Of a DNA stretch of 64,000 nucleotides, positions 22,701 to 32,105 are shown piece by piece. This DNA is from Iris pallida (lineage: Eukaryota > Streptophyta > Magnoliopsida > Asparagales > Iridaceae), in NCBI GenBank assembly GCA_029216955.1, contig JANAVB010002199.1, forward strand, positions 14,005,417-14,069,416, given 5' to 3'. Position numbers and translations under genes: made by a program. The notes beneath the pieces are model-generated. The model searched no databases. It was given only the letters and a program-made list of their open reading frames with translations, and had not been told where the DNA came from. Positions within the stretch are counted from its first letter, which is position 1, and each line of letters opens with the position of its first letter.

Positions 22701-25044
22701 TTGGCAGTCACCTCCCTCCCAGACAAGAAGTCCACTCTACAATTGTACAAACATGATATGAGAATATATCACAACTAAACTGAAAATCAAGCTCTTACTA
22801 CCATGCAAGATATATTAAAGTATAGAACTCATTGGATTGTCAAAAGTCACTGATAAGAGGGAGAAAGATAGGAATGTACCAATTAACAAACCAAGTTTAA
22901 AAAAACAGTGTTGAAAAGATACTGTACTACAGACTTACCTTACAGGAACACAGGAACACTAATTAAGTTGATATGCTAGAATCAATTAGGATGTAGTTGG
23001 AGTTGGCAAGGTAAGATTCACAGTATCGGTATCAGACCATTCCTATGAGTATCTGCCTATCTGGATAGGCAGTATCGGTAGTATCAGATTGGAGTATCAG
23101 ATTTTTGGTATCGGAAAGCACATAATTATTATTAAAATTCAAAAGAAAATGTTTTATACATTTAGGCATAATTTCAAGTATGTTATGTGTTGTTTCTTAG
23201 TATATTTGAAATTAAATGAAATAGTAGTCACCCTTGCTGATTGGTTTACATGTGATAAATAAGTTTTCTTCATTTACATGTTTATACAACCTTATTATGC
23301 TTTTACACCCTTACCAAGTGATCTTTTTCGTTCAAGTTTCTTTGTTGAATCGACTGGGAAAGAGGTCCCCCAACGTCAGTATCGGTAGCTGTCGGTATCA
23401 GTTCGGGACATGCCAAACCGTATTGGTATCAGCCGATAATGCAAACTGAGTTGGACCTTCATGTGAATGATAAATAGGTATAAAAGCAACATTCAGACCA
23501 TAACTTGTGCCTAGCATGCACTCCTAGTAACGAGATTATCTACTTAGACTATGATAGTTGGCTCATAACAATTAGATTTCTGGCCATGCACATAAAAACT
23601 GATTATCAGGAAATATTAGAGAACTAACATACTCTAGCATACAGTGAATCTCGAAAAGCAAAAACAACACAATAAATCAATAGTTTCAACTACAGCAACC
23701 GGTGATATAACACTTCGCAATGATGGTTCACAAACTAGTAATGTTCCTCTCTGCAGATAAACATTCTTCCAATGAAAAGAAAATATGGTACGTAAGCATC
23801 ATTACTAATAGCAGTAAAATCTATCAGCATAGACATTATCAACATCAAGGCACAAACTTTCCACCTTCAGAAAAAAGTTACAGACATTTTAGATTACTTC
23901 CAGAAATAGACAAAGTAACACAAGTATATGCATACCTGCTCAATCCAGACTTATCTCTACACTGTTGGTCATCAGACACTGGAATATCATCCACTATCAC
24001 CTTTCCTTTCAGTTTTTCAGCATGTCTGTCATCAGAATCAGGAGAAACAATGTAAATTTCATGAGATGAAACCCCATTATTTTCAACCCTATCATGTTTC
24101 TCCTTCAGAATACTTTTACCACGTTCAATGTTCAAAGGAGATATGCAACCATTACGCACTAGCCTTCTCCGTCCAGTACTTCTCAAACTACGGGCTTCCA
24201 TCATGTTGGATTCAGTATTCTTACAAAGATCTATTCTGCTTCTATTATCTTTATCACTACTTCGAGCAGAGGAAGAAGATTTTGATAGATCAACTGAGTT
24301 GGTAAGATTTTGATATCCAGCCTCAGACTGCTTCTTATTATCAATAACTCTACATGATGATGTAGAAAACTTTGTAGGTTTTAAATTGCTACATAGATCG
24401 ATTCCCTTCCCTTTATCTCTAGACCTCAGCTCTCGATTGTCTTCATCAAGCTTAATTGTCTTCGCTTCTACAACAACAGGTCTCGGAGTCAAAGTGATTC
24501 CATTCCCACTCCAAGGTCTCCTTAGCAATCTACTGGTACAAGTAGATCCACCACTACTCTCATTGTGCTCATGGCTAGCAAGCTTTCTCCTCGAATCTCT
24601 GCACCTTGTAGGATGAGAAAGTGGGTAGAGGCTTTTCTCACCCAATTCAACCTTTTTTTCACCCTCTCCACTTCCATTAGAAGCCATTGTTGGACCGAGC
24701 TCAGATTTTGATTCAGCTGGCTCGAGCATTGATCGGGCTAAATCAGCTTGTCTAAATAGATCCTCGTGACTATTAGCTGCCGCGGTACGACCATCATGTT
24801 GGGTGGAATCTCTACGCCGACGAGGATAAATATTATTTGAATGCCAAATATCTCGATGTTGTAAAGAACAGCAGTTGATGCCTTCTCCAACATCCACTCT
24901 TTCCCAAGAAGGCTTTGAAGACCGATCAATCGGACGCCTAGTAGTCAATCTATCAGGAGTGTCCGGGACTTCATATACCATATCCGGATCAAATCCATCC
25001 ATACTCTGCATTACAATTGATACTTTCAGAGGATCACACTGCAT
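10620..25044 (-). CDS. RING-H2 E3 ubiquitin ligase, complete, eight coding exons
   Basis: Coding exons from the start: 23936-25044, 22088-22736, 21844-21927, 13701-13850, 11869-11966, 10959-11055, 10766-10864 and 10620-10682. All are GT..AG, the phases match, and they total 2349 nt (782 aa plus stop). The C-terminus is a perfect C3H2C3 finger, C-x2-C-x14-C-x1-H-x2-H-x2-C-x10-C-x2-C, reading CAVCLEAPSVGETIRHLPC then LHKFHKECIDSW and CPICKSGIT-stop. The long N-terminal part is hydrophilic, rich in Ser, Arg and Asp, and looks disordered. A conserved SDEMLARQLQEELYNE stretch and DATIAWSLLQEEDG mark the middle, as in plant RING proteins of this type. The role is inferred: E2-dependent ubiquitin transfer, probably cytosolic or nuclear, with no membrane segment seen; substrate unknown. 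The first Met at 25044 was chosen because the frame opens there, but the Met at codon 11 (MQSMDGFDPDM) is a rival start. The 8-kb intron between exons 3 and 4 is packed with transposons. No stop or frameshift interrupts the exons. Confidence 0.9.
12560..13216. mobile_element. Foldback MITE with C-rich/G-rich core, 9-bp TSD
   Basis: Long terminal inverted repeats start GGCTTAATTGCACTTTGATACC on the left and read as its near complement on the right. They are flanked by the perfect 9-bp duplication TTTAAGTTT (12551-12559 and 13217-13225), which suits a Mutator-type MITE. The core is about 300 nt of C-rich (CCCTCC-like) then G-rich sequence and is itself nearly self-complementary. The proline/arginine and glycine/arginine ORFs over it are composition artefacts. 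It lies in an intron of the RING gene. Confidence 0.9.
14630..15098. mobile_element. hAT-type MITE, GATACCGATAC family, copy 1
   Basis: It begins CATAGTTTGCGGTATTGG and ends with the complement of a CAAGGTTTGCAGTATCGG-like end. The 8-bp flanks GTTTTAGG and ATTTTAGG differ at one base. The terminal arms are tandem CGATAC/CCGATA hexamers around an AT-rich core shared with the copies at 20.1 and 23.0 kb. It is in the largest RING intron. Confidence 0.8.
15320..17300 (+). mobile_element. Degraded short-LTR retrotransposon (TRIM-like) with PBS
   Basis: An LTR ending TACAAACATCA at 16121 is followed two bases later by TGGTACCAAAGC (16124-16135), a near match to the initiator-Met tRNA primer site. 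The next 200 bp (AAGCTTTGGATGAACCTGAG, CCGTGAACTCAATTC) recur in inverted orientation at 18510-18725, defining the family. The segment 15320-15740 is an opposing, minus-oriented piece of the same LTR and leader, so two insertions face each other. The rest, to about 17300, holds only fragmented ORFs that I do not recognise. Confidence 0.6.
17509..17710. mobile_element. Small hAT-like MITE, about 200 bp
   Basis: Ends CAATGTTAAAAATCGG and GGTTTTACAACCATG are imperfect inverted repeats around duplicated CTAGGCGTCC..AGTGC motifs. The flanks TACCACC and ATACCACA suggest an eroded target duplication. No coding capacity; the ORF across it is a chance frame. Confidence 0.45.
17830..18055 (-). mobile_element. 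Fragment of the TRIM-like LTR
   Basis: It repeats the CATTAAATAGGAGTC-type motifs and ends CTGCTCGATGTCTTGCATCA, matching the outer end of the LTR at 18739-19160. It is truncated on the left, and no primer site is left on this piece. Confidence 0.55.
18056..18395 (-). mobile_element. RTE-type LINE fragment, inverted copy
   Basis: The segment is the reverse complement, with mismatches, of 19165-19526, which encodes decayed LINE reverse transcriptase. The two copies form inverted arms of about 340 bp around the TRIM-like element 18396-19160. Confidence 0.65.
18396..19160 (-). mobile_element. TRIM-like LTR element piece, minus orientation
   Basis: The LTR is 18739-19160 (422 bp; TGATGTATTG..CATGCATCA). 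Just left of it, GCTTTGATACCA at 18725-18736 is the complement of TGGTATCAAAGC, a Met-tRNA primer site, so transcription runs right to left. The leader 18500-18724 matches that at 16136-16340 in opposite orientation. There are no protein domains. Confidence 0.7.
19535..20615. mobile_element. hAT-type MITE (GCGCC family), 8-bp TSD, with nested MITE
   Basis: The ends CATGGTAGTCAAAGG and, complemented, CAAGGTAGTCAAAGG are flanked by a perfect 8-bp duplication GATAAGCT (19527-19534 and 20616-20623). Subterminal arms are GCGCCTC/GGCGCAC-rich, and a (TA)n tract lies near 19650-19712. A second MITE is inserted in its right arm. It sits within the LINE, which dates it after the LINE. Confidence 0.9.
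20094..20581. mobile_element. hAT-type MITE, GATACCGATAC family, copy 2 (nested)
   Basis: The element runs from CATGGTTTAAAGTATCGG to the complement of CAAGGTTCACAGTATCGG. It is flanked by a perfect 8-bp duplication GTCTCGAG (20086-20093 and 20582-20589). The arms are arrays of CCGATA hexamers. This copy gives the best-defined ends of the family. Confidence 0.92.
21241..21843. other. Intron sequence without recognisable feature
   Basis: The stretch between the LINE 3' end and RING coding exon 3. ORFs here have no recognisable family. It ends at the 5' splice site AGT|GTAAGT (minus strand) at 21843. Confidence 0.5.
23007..23446. mobile_element. hAT-type MITE, GATACCGATAC family, copy 3 (inverted)
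   Basis: It starts CAAGGTAAGATTCACAGTATCGG and ends near CCGATAATGCAAAC. The 8-bp flanks GGAGTTGG and TGAGTTGG match at 7 of 8 positions. The AT-rich core is the reverse complement of that in copies 1 and 2. It sits in the intron between RING coding exons 1 and 2. Confidence 0.75.
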
Positions 25045-25054
25045 ATCTAGAATA

Positions 25055-26880
25055 CTGTAAACATCCTTTCAAAAACATTACTGCATTCATGTTCAGAAAA
25101 ATAAAGGTAACTTTTACTTAAGATGGACAAAAAAGGGATGTGTTTGGCATAGCCGAAGCTTATCAAAAGTTTTATCTCATAAGCTGCTTTGGTAAGTTCT
25201 TGTCATAAGTTGTTGATCAATAGAATCACAGAAAAGTTGCTATCAAAAGATATAAAGATCTTGGTAGAAACATGTTTTCCGGTTCTAAAATTATTGAGAA
25301 TGATCAAACTGGAGACGGATTTATAAAAATGTAAATCTGTAAGATGAAATTTCAGAAAAGCTAAAGAGTAGTGTTTAAAAAATATATATACAAGAAAATT
25401 TGAAGAAGTCTTTTAAAGCACCCTCTGCCTGCTTTTAAAAGCAGAGCATGAAGAGCAGCAACTTCACAAAAATAAACATAAACAGCTTTGCTGACTAGTG
25501 CAGGGAGATTGATCCCTGCGGTAGCAGAAGTGGGGAAAAGGGTCGAAATGTTGCTGAAAAAGGATAACAATGCTGAAACGACTGCCTTGATGGTTGCTTG
25601 AGTTAACGGGGGAATTTTCACGAGTCCACTGGACCTCGAACCCACGAGGATTGTTTGAATCCACAAGCGATTTGGAGTCCACCAGAGAATAAGAAAAAAA
25701 ATTCTCAAAGAGATGTATATTAAAAATGAGTTTAAAAACTATTATATTGATAGCCTAATTCACCCTAACGCCCTCCCCCAACATGCATGTCGCCGCTCCC
25801 TTAGCCCGTCGCCTTTGCACCTGAGTCCGACACAATCCTCCACCCGTGCGAGGGGGGTCAGCTACCCAGCTGTTTCGAGCACTTGTGGTTAGCTTACAGC
25901 TGTACTATGGAGGTAGGACTGGTGTGGAGCTCCGGACTGGCAAGTGAGGTGGGGGTGGAGGCAAAGCTCCGACAGGCTAGAGTGGATAGTTCAAGGTATT
26001 TAAGTGCAAATTAGACTTCCACGTAAAAAATGCAATTGAAATGATCATTAGTTTTAGTTTCATATGATCGGAGTCTAACCTCGGATCCACAAGCATCCTT
26101 ACCCAAAAAAAGGATCTTTATCATAAATCCAATTTTTTTGGTCAGAAATCCAGAAAGGAACCTTTTGTTATGAAAATCTTTATTAAAACTAAATTATGCC
26201 CTTAACTAAAATCATCACCTAAACCATGTTAACCGGAAGAATAACAAAAAGGGAGCTTTTTGTTCGATTGGAAGACATACTTAAAGGGGAAATCTGCGGG
26301 AACTCTGATTAGTGGAATCTGCAAAGAAAAATAATTCAAATTCTATGTGGAATTTGATTTTTAAAAAATACCAAAAAAAATCGATATAATGAAAAATGCC
26401 GTGGTCCAAAATCATTTCTAGGTATAGATATTCCATATCTGACCATAATAAGTTTAAAAAAATTCCTTCTTTAGGGAAAATTCTGCGTTCGAAAATCTCC
26501 CAAATTGCAATTGGAGTCCCAAAACGATCGATGATTTAGGGTTTAAATTTTCCTCAATTTTCGATTGTATCGACAACAAAGATCAAATAAATCTAACAAA
26601 TCATGCGATAAATTGACAAGCTAAAATTAAAATCTGCCCAAACTTCGATTGGATCAACAACAAATATCAAGTAAAGCTGACAAATCCCACGATAAATTAG
26701 TAATTTAGAAACCAAAAGTCCCCCAAATTTCGACTGCATCGACAACATAGATCAAATAGACATAACAAAAATCAAACAAATCCAGCAAAAAAAAATGATA
26801 ATTCAGAGTAATATCGCCCAAAAACAATTTTTTTTTTGCAATTGAATCCGAAATAGAAGAGGAATTTGGTAGGAAAATAC
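25055..26880 (-). other. First (5' UTR) intron of the RING gene
   Basis: On the minus strand, the donor AAG|GTATTT at 26880 and the acceptor TTTACAG at 25055-25061 (or TTCTAG, a few bases nearer the ATG) bracket about 1.8 kb without a convincing coding exon. A GC-rich patch at 25750-26000 interrupts AT-rich sequence. ORFs there are unrecognised. Confidence 0.55.
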
Positions 26881-26990
26881 CTTCAAGATCGAATAATCGA
26901 ATTCGAAATCCGGACGAATAAAGGAAACCCTAGGCTATTTTCTCTCTCCTATTTCTATCGACTCGCGTCCAGATTCGTGCAGGGTATTTT
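26881..26990 (-). other. 5' UTR exon of the RING gene
   Basis: On the minus strand the sequence reads as a typical plant leader (AATAGGAGAGAGAAAATAGCC, then AGGGTTTCC) ending GATCTTGAAG|GTATTTTCC, a good 5' splice site. The transcription start is not known; the right limit is set about 25-30 bp below the TATA-like sequence. Confidence 0.55.
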
Positions 26991-27012
26991 GATCGGACGG
27001 TGAAGCTTTCTC

Positions 27013-27022
27013 CATATATTAT
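27013..27022 (-). promoter_or_regulatory. TATA-like box of the RING gene, overlapping the MULE insertion site
   Basis: On the minus strand the sequence reads CATAATATATGG about 30 bp upstream of the inferred leader. The 8-bp MULE target duplication TATATTAT (27015-27022) falls on it. Everything further upstream is transposon terminal repeat, so the native upstream promoter has been pushed 29 kb away. Confidence 0.5.
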
Positions 27023-27500
27023 GGTTTTTTTCTAAGGGCACCACCCTTTTTGCTAGGGACTAGCCCAAGCACACCTATAAATACCAATTTTTCTTTTCAT
27101 TTTCTCTCTCCTTCTTCTCTTTTCTTTTCTCCCTCAACTATTTTCTTCTCTCATTCTCTTAGGTCAAAGAATTAAAATCCTAATTCTTTTCTTTTCTCCC
27201 TACATTTTTGGCAAATTGTTCTCTCCCTCAATTCTAGGTCATTGACTTCTCCAATTTTTTGGTAAGTCATCGAACTAAAATATATTTCATGTTTTAAACA
27301 AGAATTTCACATATAAAAGTTGAATTATGTGTTAAATGTAGAAAAATATTGAACATGGATCAACCGGGATCATCAAACGTTTCTGCCACGTCCGAAGAAC
27401 ACGTTCCCGCAACGTCCGAAGACAACTTTGATGCATCGGAAGCTCTCTTGGTAACTATATTTGAACTTGTCATCGGATTTAAAATCGTGCTGTGACACAG

Positions 27501-27668
27501 AGGACTGCCAACACTCTGGCAGTCCAGATCATAGGCTAGGACTGCCAGAGTGGTGGCAGTCCTTCACAGAAGGACTGTCAGGACCCTGGCAGTCCTACAA
27601 ATATGTAGGACTATCAGGGTCCTGGCAGTCCTTCTTCTGTGAAGGACTGCCACCACTCTGGCAGTCCT
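27501..27668. repeat. Palindrome cluster B in transposase intron 1
   Basis: Five AGGACTG..CAGTCCT modules start at 27501, 27538, 27571, 27607 and 27643. Modules 4 and 5 are the reverse complements of 3 and 2, so 27538-27596 pairs with 27607-27668 in a long hairpin of about 60 bp per arm with a 10-nt loop, while every module can also fold on itself. Confidence 0.93.
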
Positions 27669-30600
27669 AGTCTATGATACCTGAATGCAGAGTTTTAGTT
27701 AGTAAAGGTGTTTGTAATTTATGAACACCAATTGCTATATAAAAGACGGTCTTGCTATTAACACAATTTGCTATTTATGGACACCAATCTTATGCACGGG
27801 CCTAATCTATGAAACCTATTTGCTTTAGGATGTTGTCTAATTGTACTAACCTTTAAGTTTTATTGTAGGACTTGAGATCTTCCGATTTTGCGATACCGGC
27901 TCCAATTGCAGTCAATGTAGCCCATTTATTTTGGACCGATCTATGTTTTGAATCAAGCGAGGGTGCGGTACATTGGTGTCGAGAAGTCGGACGGAAAAAC
28001 AATATTGTTCTAGTGATATCCAGATCGGCCCGAAATCGACCGGGACGACAAACTGTGGTGGTGGACTGTGAAAGAGGTGGTGTGTTCAGAACGCACAAAA
28101 AAAACACAGTTATCCAAAGTAAAGTTCCAAGAAGAAATGTTGGAACGATGAAATGTGGTTGTCCTTTCACGATACATATTAGAAACGAAGAAGAAAGGAA
28201 ATGGACAGTAGAAGTGAAGAATGGAACCCACAACCATGAGATTGCCGAGACACTATTGGGTCATCCGTATGTCGGACGGTTGAACAATACGGAGAAGAAG
28301 ATAGTCGAAGACTTGTCCACCTCCGGAGTTGCACGGAGACAAATATATTCCGTCATACGACATGAAGATGAGAAGAACATGTCTACAATGAAGTCAATAT
28401 ACAACGCCCTAGCTTCTTCAAACGCTGTCCGGACGAAATCAAGAATGGCGATGCAAGAAGTGCTCAAGTTGCTTGTCGATAATTATTATGTTGAGTTCCA
28501 TAGAAGACATCCCCAGAGTAATGAAGTATTATCAATCTTTTGGGCTCATCCTGATTGTCCAAATTTGGCCAGGTCTTTTGCCGACGTGTTAGTCCTTGAT
28601 TGCACGTACAAGACAAATAAGTTCAAGATGCCTCTCTTTCATGTTGTCGGGTTCACCTCTACTTGGAAAACATTTCCAGTGGCATTTTGCTTCATGAAGA
28701 GTGAGAAACTTGAAGACTACACATGGGCGTTGGAGAAACTGAAAACACTTTACACTGGTCATACAGAGCCGTCAGTATTTGTTACCGACAGAGAGTATGC
28801 CCTAATTAATGCTATTCGCATTGCTTTTCCTCAAGCGGATACATTGCTATGCACTTGGCATGTCAATCGTAATATTCAAGCCCAATGTAAGTTGAAATTT
28901 TGGAAGGAGGATGGTAAAATCGACATGCAGATTTTTGACGAATTCTACAATGATTGGAATTGTGTGTTGTGAACATCTACGATTGCCAGTTACGACGCCG
29001 CATGGTACTTGTTCAAGCAAAAGTGGGAGGCGAGGGAGCCGGCATGCATTTCTTACATCAAAGATACATGGCTTGAACCGCACAAAGAACAATTCGTCTT
29101 AGCATGGTCGAATGTGGTGAAGCATTACGGCACGACAACTACCAACCGTGTCGAAGGAGCACACTCTTTATTGAAGAGGCACCTAAAATCATCTCTTGGC
29201 AACTTCGTCTCTGTTTGGCAAGCTATACATTTATCAGTAGACCGGACGGTGAATGAAATTAAGGCATCATTTGAGATGAGTTTGAATATAGTCAAGCATG
29301 AGCATAGAAATGAAGTACTCTTAGATGCTTTAATGCGCGTGGTATCTCACAAGACGTTGGCCTTAATAGCTGATGAGATTGAAATGTCAAAGTTTGTCGG
29401 GCTTGATCCCGAGGTTTGCGGGTGTGTATATCGACATACACTGGGCCTCCCTTGTGCACATCAGATTAATGAATATCGCCGTGAATCCATTCCTATTCCA
29501 GTAAATGCTGTCGATCAACGTTGGAGACAGTTGTCTATGATGCCCCTGGTGAATACGGACGATGATTTCTTCTCTTTGCCACAAGTGAAACTTCTCCACG
29601 CAAGGTGGTGTGCCTCAGTAGGAGTGGAACGGATGTCCATTGAGCTTAAAATCCAAGAAATTGCATGTCCGATGACTATTAGAATGCATGAGCCGTCCGT
29701 TGTTTCCAATCCTAAAGGCAGACCTCAAACAAGATTGACTAGTTCACAGAAGAGAAGGCTGAAGTCGACTAAGAGAGATCTATCGTCCTTTGAGCATGTT
29801 GAACGAAGCTTACAGCAACCTTTGCCTGCACGGAAGGGCAAGCTTGTCGTTCGCTGAAAAATGGAGAAAATGGACCTCCCAAGAAAAGATACAGTTGCAA
29901 GCCAAACAACGAGTTTGTATATTGACAAATTTCAACCCGCGCTTCGAAGTTACATTTGGTCTATTGTCGATGTCCCTGGTGATTGCCATTGCGGATTTCA
30001 TGCCCTTGCAAGGCATCTTGGGTATGATGACAAAGACGGATGGAGACGGGTGAGGCAGGAGCTGTACGAGGAGTTAGAGACTCGTCTTCCATTCTACTCC
30101 CGCATCCTAAGCGAAGAAACGGTTGCAAGTTTGTTATTAAGTATCCCTTGCACCGACAGTGTTACCGGGACAGACCATTACATGTCTGTAACCCCACTTT
30201 CCTAGAATTTGTGTTTATGAATATTAGTACTTTTATTTTTGGTCTTATCAAAATCTTTTCTGGAACGATTATCTAATTGAACTATTTTAAATCATTTTGT
30301 TACTCTCCTTATTGTTAGAAAATTTTAAGCTAATTTCCAATACTGCGATTTATTTTCCAATATTGGAGATTATGGTTGAATTATTTATTAGTTATTTTAA
30401 AGGTTTAATTTTTTCTAATTAATTGTGCATTCTCTAACTAATGGATTTTGTTTCTATATTTCTTAACTAAATTCTAATTATTTTCTCAGCCTTCTTATCC
30501 ATTAAACCCTCAGCCCAGCCCATCAATTCAGTTGGCTATGGATCCCAGCGGATCCACATTGGATCCAAACCCGCTCACCCTAAAACCCATTAACCTCTGA

Positions 30601-30777
30601 CCCGGCTCGCTGATCAGACCGTTGGGTTATAACAAACTCTCTGTTTATTTTCACATTCAAATTTCCCTCTTATTTTCTGTGCTCGTGGAGAGACGAAGGT
30701 TCTCCAACGGCCTGACCGCTGCCCGCCCAACTGTCTCGACCCTGCCCGCGCAACCATCTGCCCGATCCTTCCCTGCC

Positions 30778-30784
30778 TATATAG
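30778..30784 (+). promoter_or_regulatory. Probable TATA box of the solo LTR
   Basis: TATATAG sits in a locally GC-rich block (GCCTATATAGACCTCCCTC) followed by a CT-rich run, the standard arrangement of a plant LTR U3/R boundary. It may still start transcription through the right half of the broken transposase gene. Confidence 0.5.
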
Positions 30785-31959
30785 ACCTCCCTCTTTCCTT
30801 CTTCTTCATCATTCGCAACCACAAGCGAAGCCCTGTCGCACCCACCTTCCTCCACTCTTTCTTCCTCTGAGCGTTCTTCGCCGATCTTCGAAGCGGCGGC
30901 CATGGCGTCCTCTACGGCGACGATGAATTGGCAGTGAGGCACTGCTCCACCACCCCGAGACCTTTCTCCAGACTCTTCTTCTCGGCGGAGCACTAGATCC
31001 ATCTCGTGGCCGAGCGGTAAGCGGCGTACTTCGATCCGACACTGGTAAGTGTCCTCGTCTTCTTCGTCTACCTCCTCCCTTTTGTTCTCTTCGAATTCTT
31101 GAGTATTTTGATCGATTGGTGATCGATATAAGCCTGGGTGGTTTTAGGAATTATGGATCGATTTTCCGAAGAGATTTTGATCGGTTCATTCATCTTATTT
31201 TCTAGAATTTGATTGAAGGATTGGTGAGTCTTCTTGATCTAATCCTAGTGAATTCTCCAATTTTGGAGTCAGAACAAATCAAATTAAACTCTGACGCATG
31301 CTTCTTGTTTTTGAGCCCCAGGTGCTCGAGAATTTGCTTCCAAAGACTTGAATACTCTGATCGGTTCGAATCTTGACACGAGGATTGTTTCCATATCCGA
31401 CATCACTCTTCTTGGGTTCAGGATTACTCTGTAGGTAATTTTCTAACTTCTTAGTTAAATAGTAGTTGTGTCAGTGTCGGGATGCAGTATTGTAGTCCTG
31501 ATTCGTGTCAGTGCAGACACGCGTGTTGAACTATGTTGCGTGTGTTGTCTGATGCTTGGTGTCTTTATCATGTGGGGGACAACTGATTTGAAGTAGCAGT
31601 GGCCATTGAGGAGTTGGTTTGAACTGAGATTAATTTGTTCTCATGACATCTCATTTTCGTACTGGTTGAATGGACTTAGCAATCCAGAATATATTCTTCC
31701 ATATTTTTCTTTCCAAATCCTGAGAACTTGGGTAGGGTGGTTGATTCATTTGATGAATCTGAAGTTTACCTATGCAATATTGGTTTGATTATTCGAACCT
31801 GAGCTTTCAGGTGCAATTTTGGTTATTTAATTTTCCTGAATTACCTATACAGTACTTGGGTTGCTTGATTGCATATGGATGAATTGATAACTGAACCATG
31901 TGTATAAGCATGGAGACTGTCATCTGTGAGTCCCTGCTTGCACAGGTTGAATTCATGGA

Positions 31960-32105
31960 AACAGGATATGTTCATGTACTGCCAAGGAACTGCTATGCAA
32001 TGAGATGTTCCTGTACTGCCAAGGAACTGCTATGCAATGTGATGTTCATGCACTGCCAAAGAATTGATTGCAATGTGGTGTTCCAGCACTGTCAGAGAAC
32101 CATGC
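31960..32105 (+). repeat. Short tandem repeats in the solo LTR (about 42-bp unit)
   Basis: ATGTTCATGTACTGCCAAGG followed by AACTGCTATGCAATG recurs three times with decay. A second array of TTCATTGTTCA-type 11-mers lies at 33005-33070. Both are typical LTR-internal tandem repeats. Confidence 0.8.
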
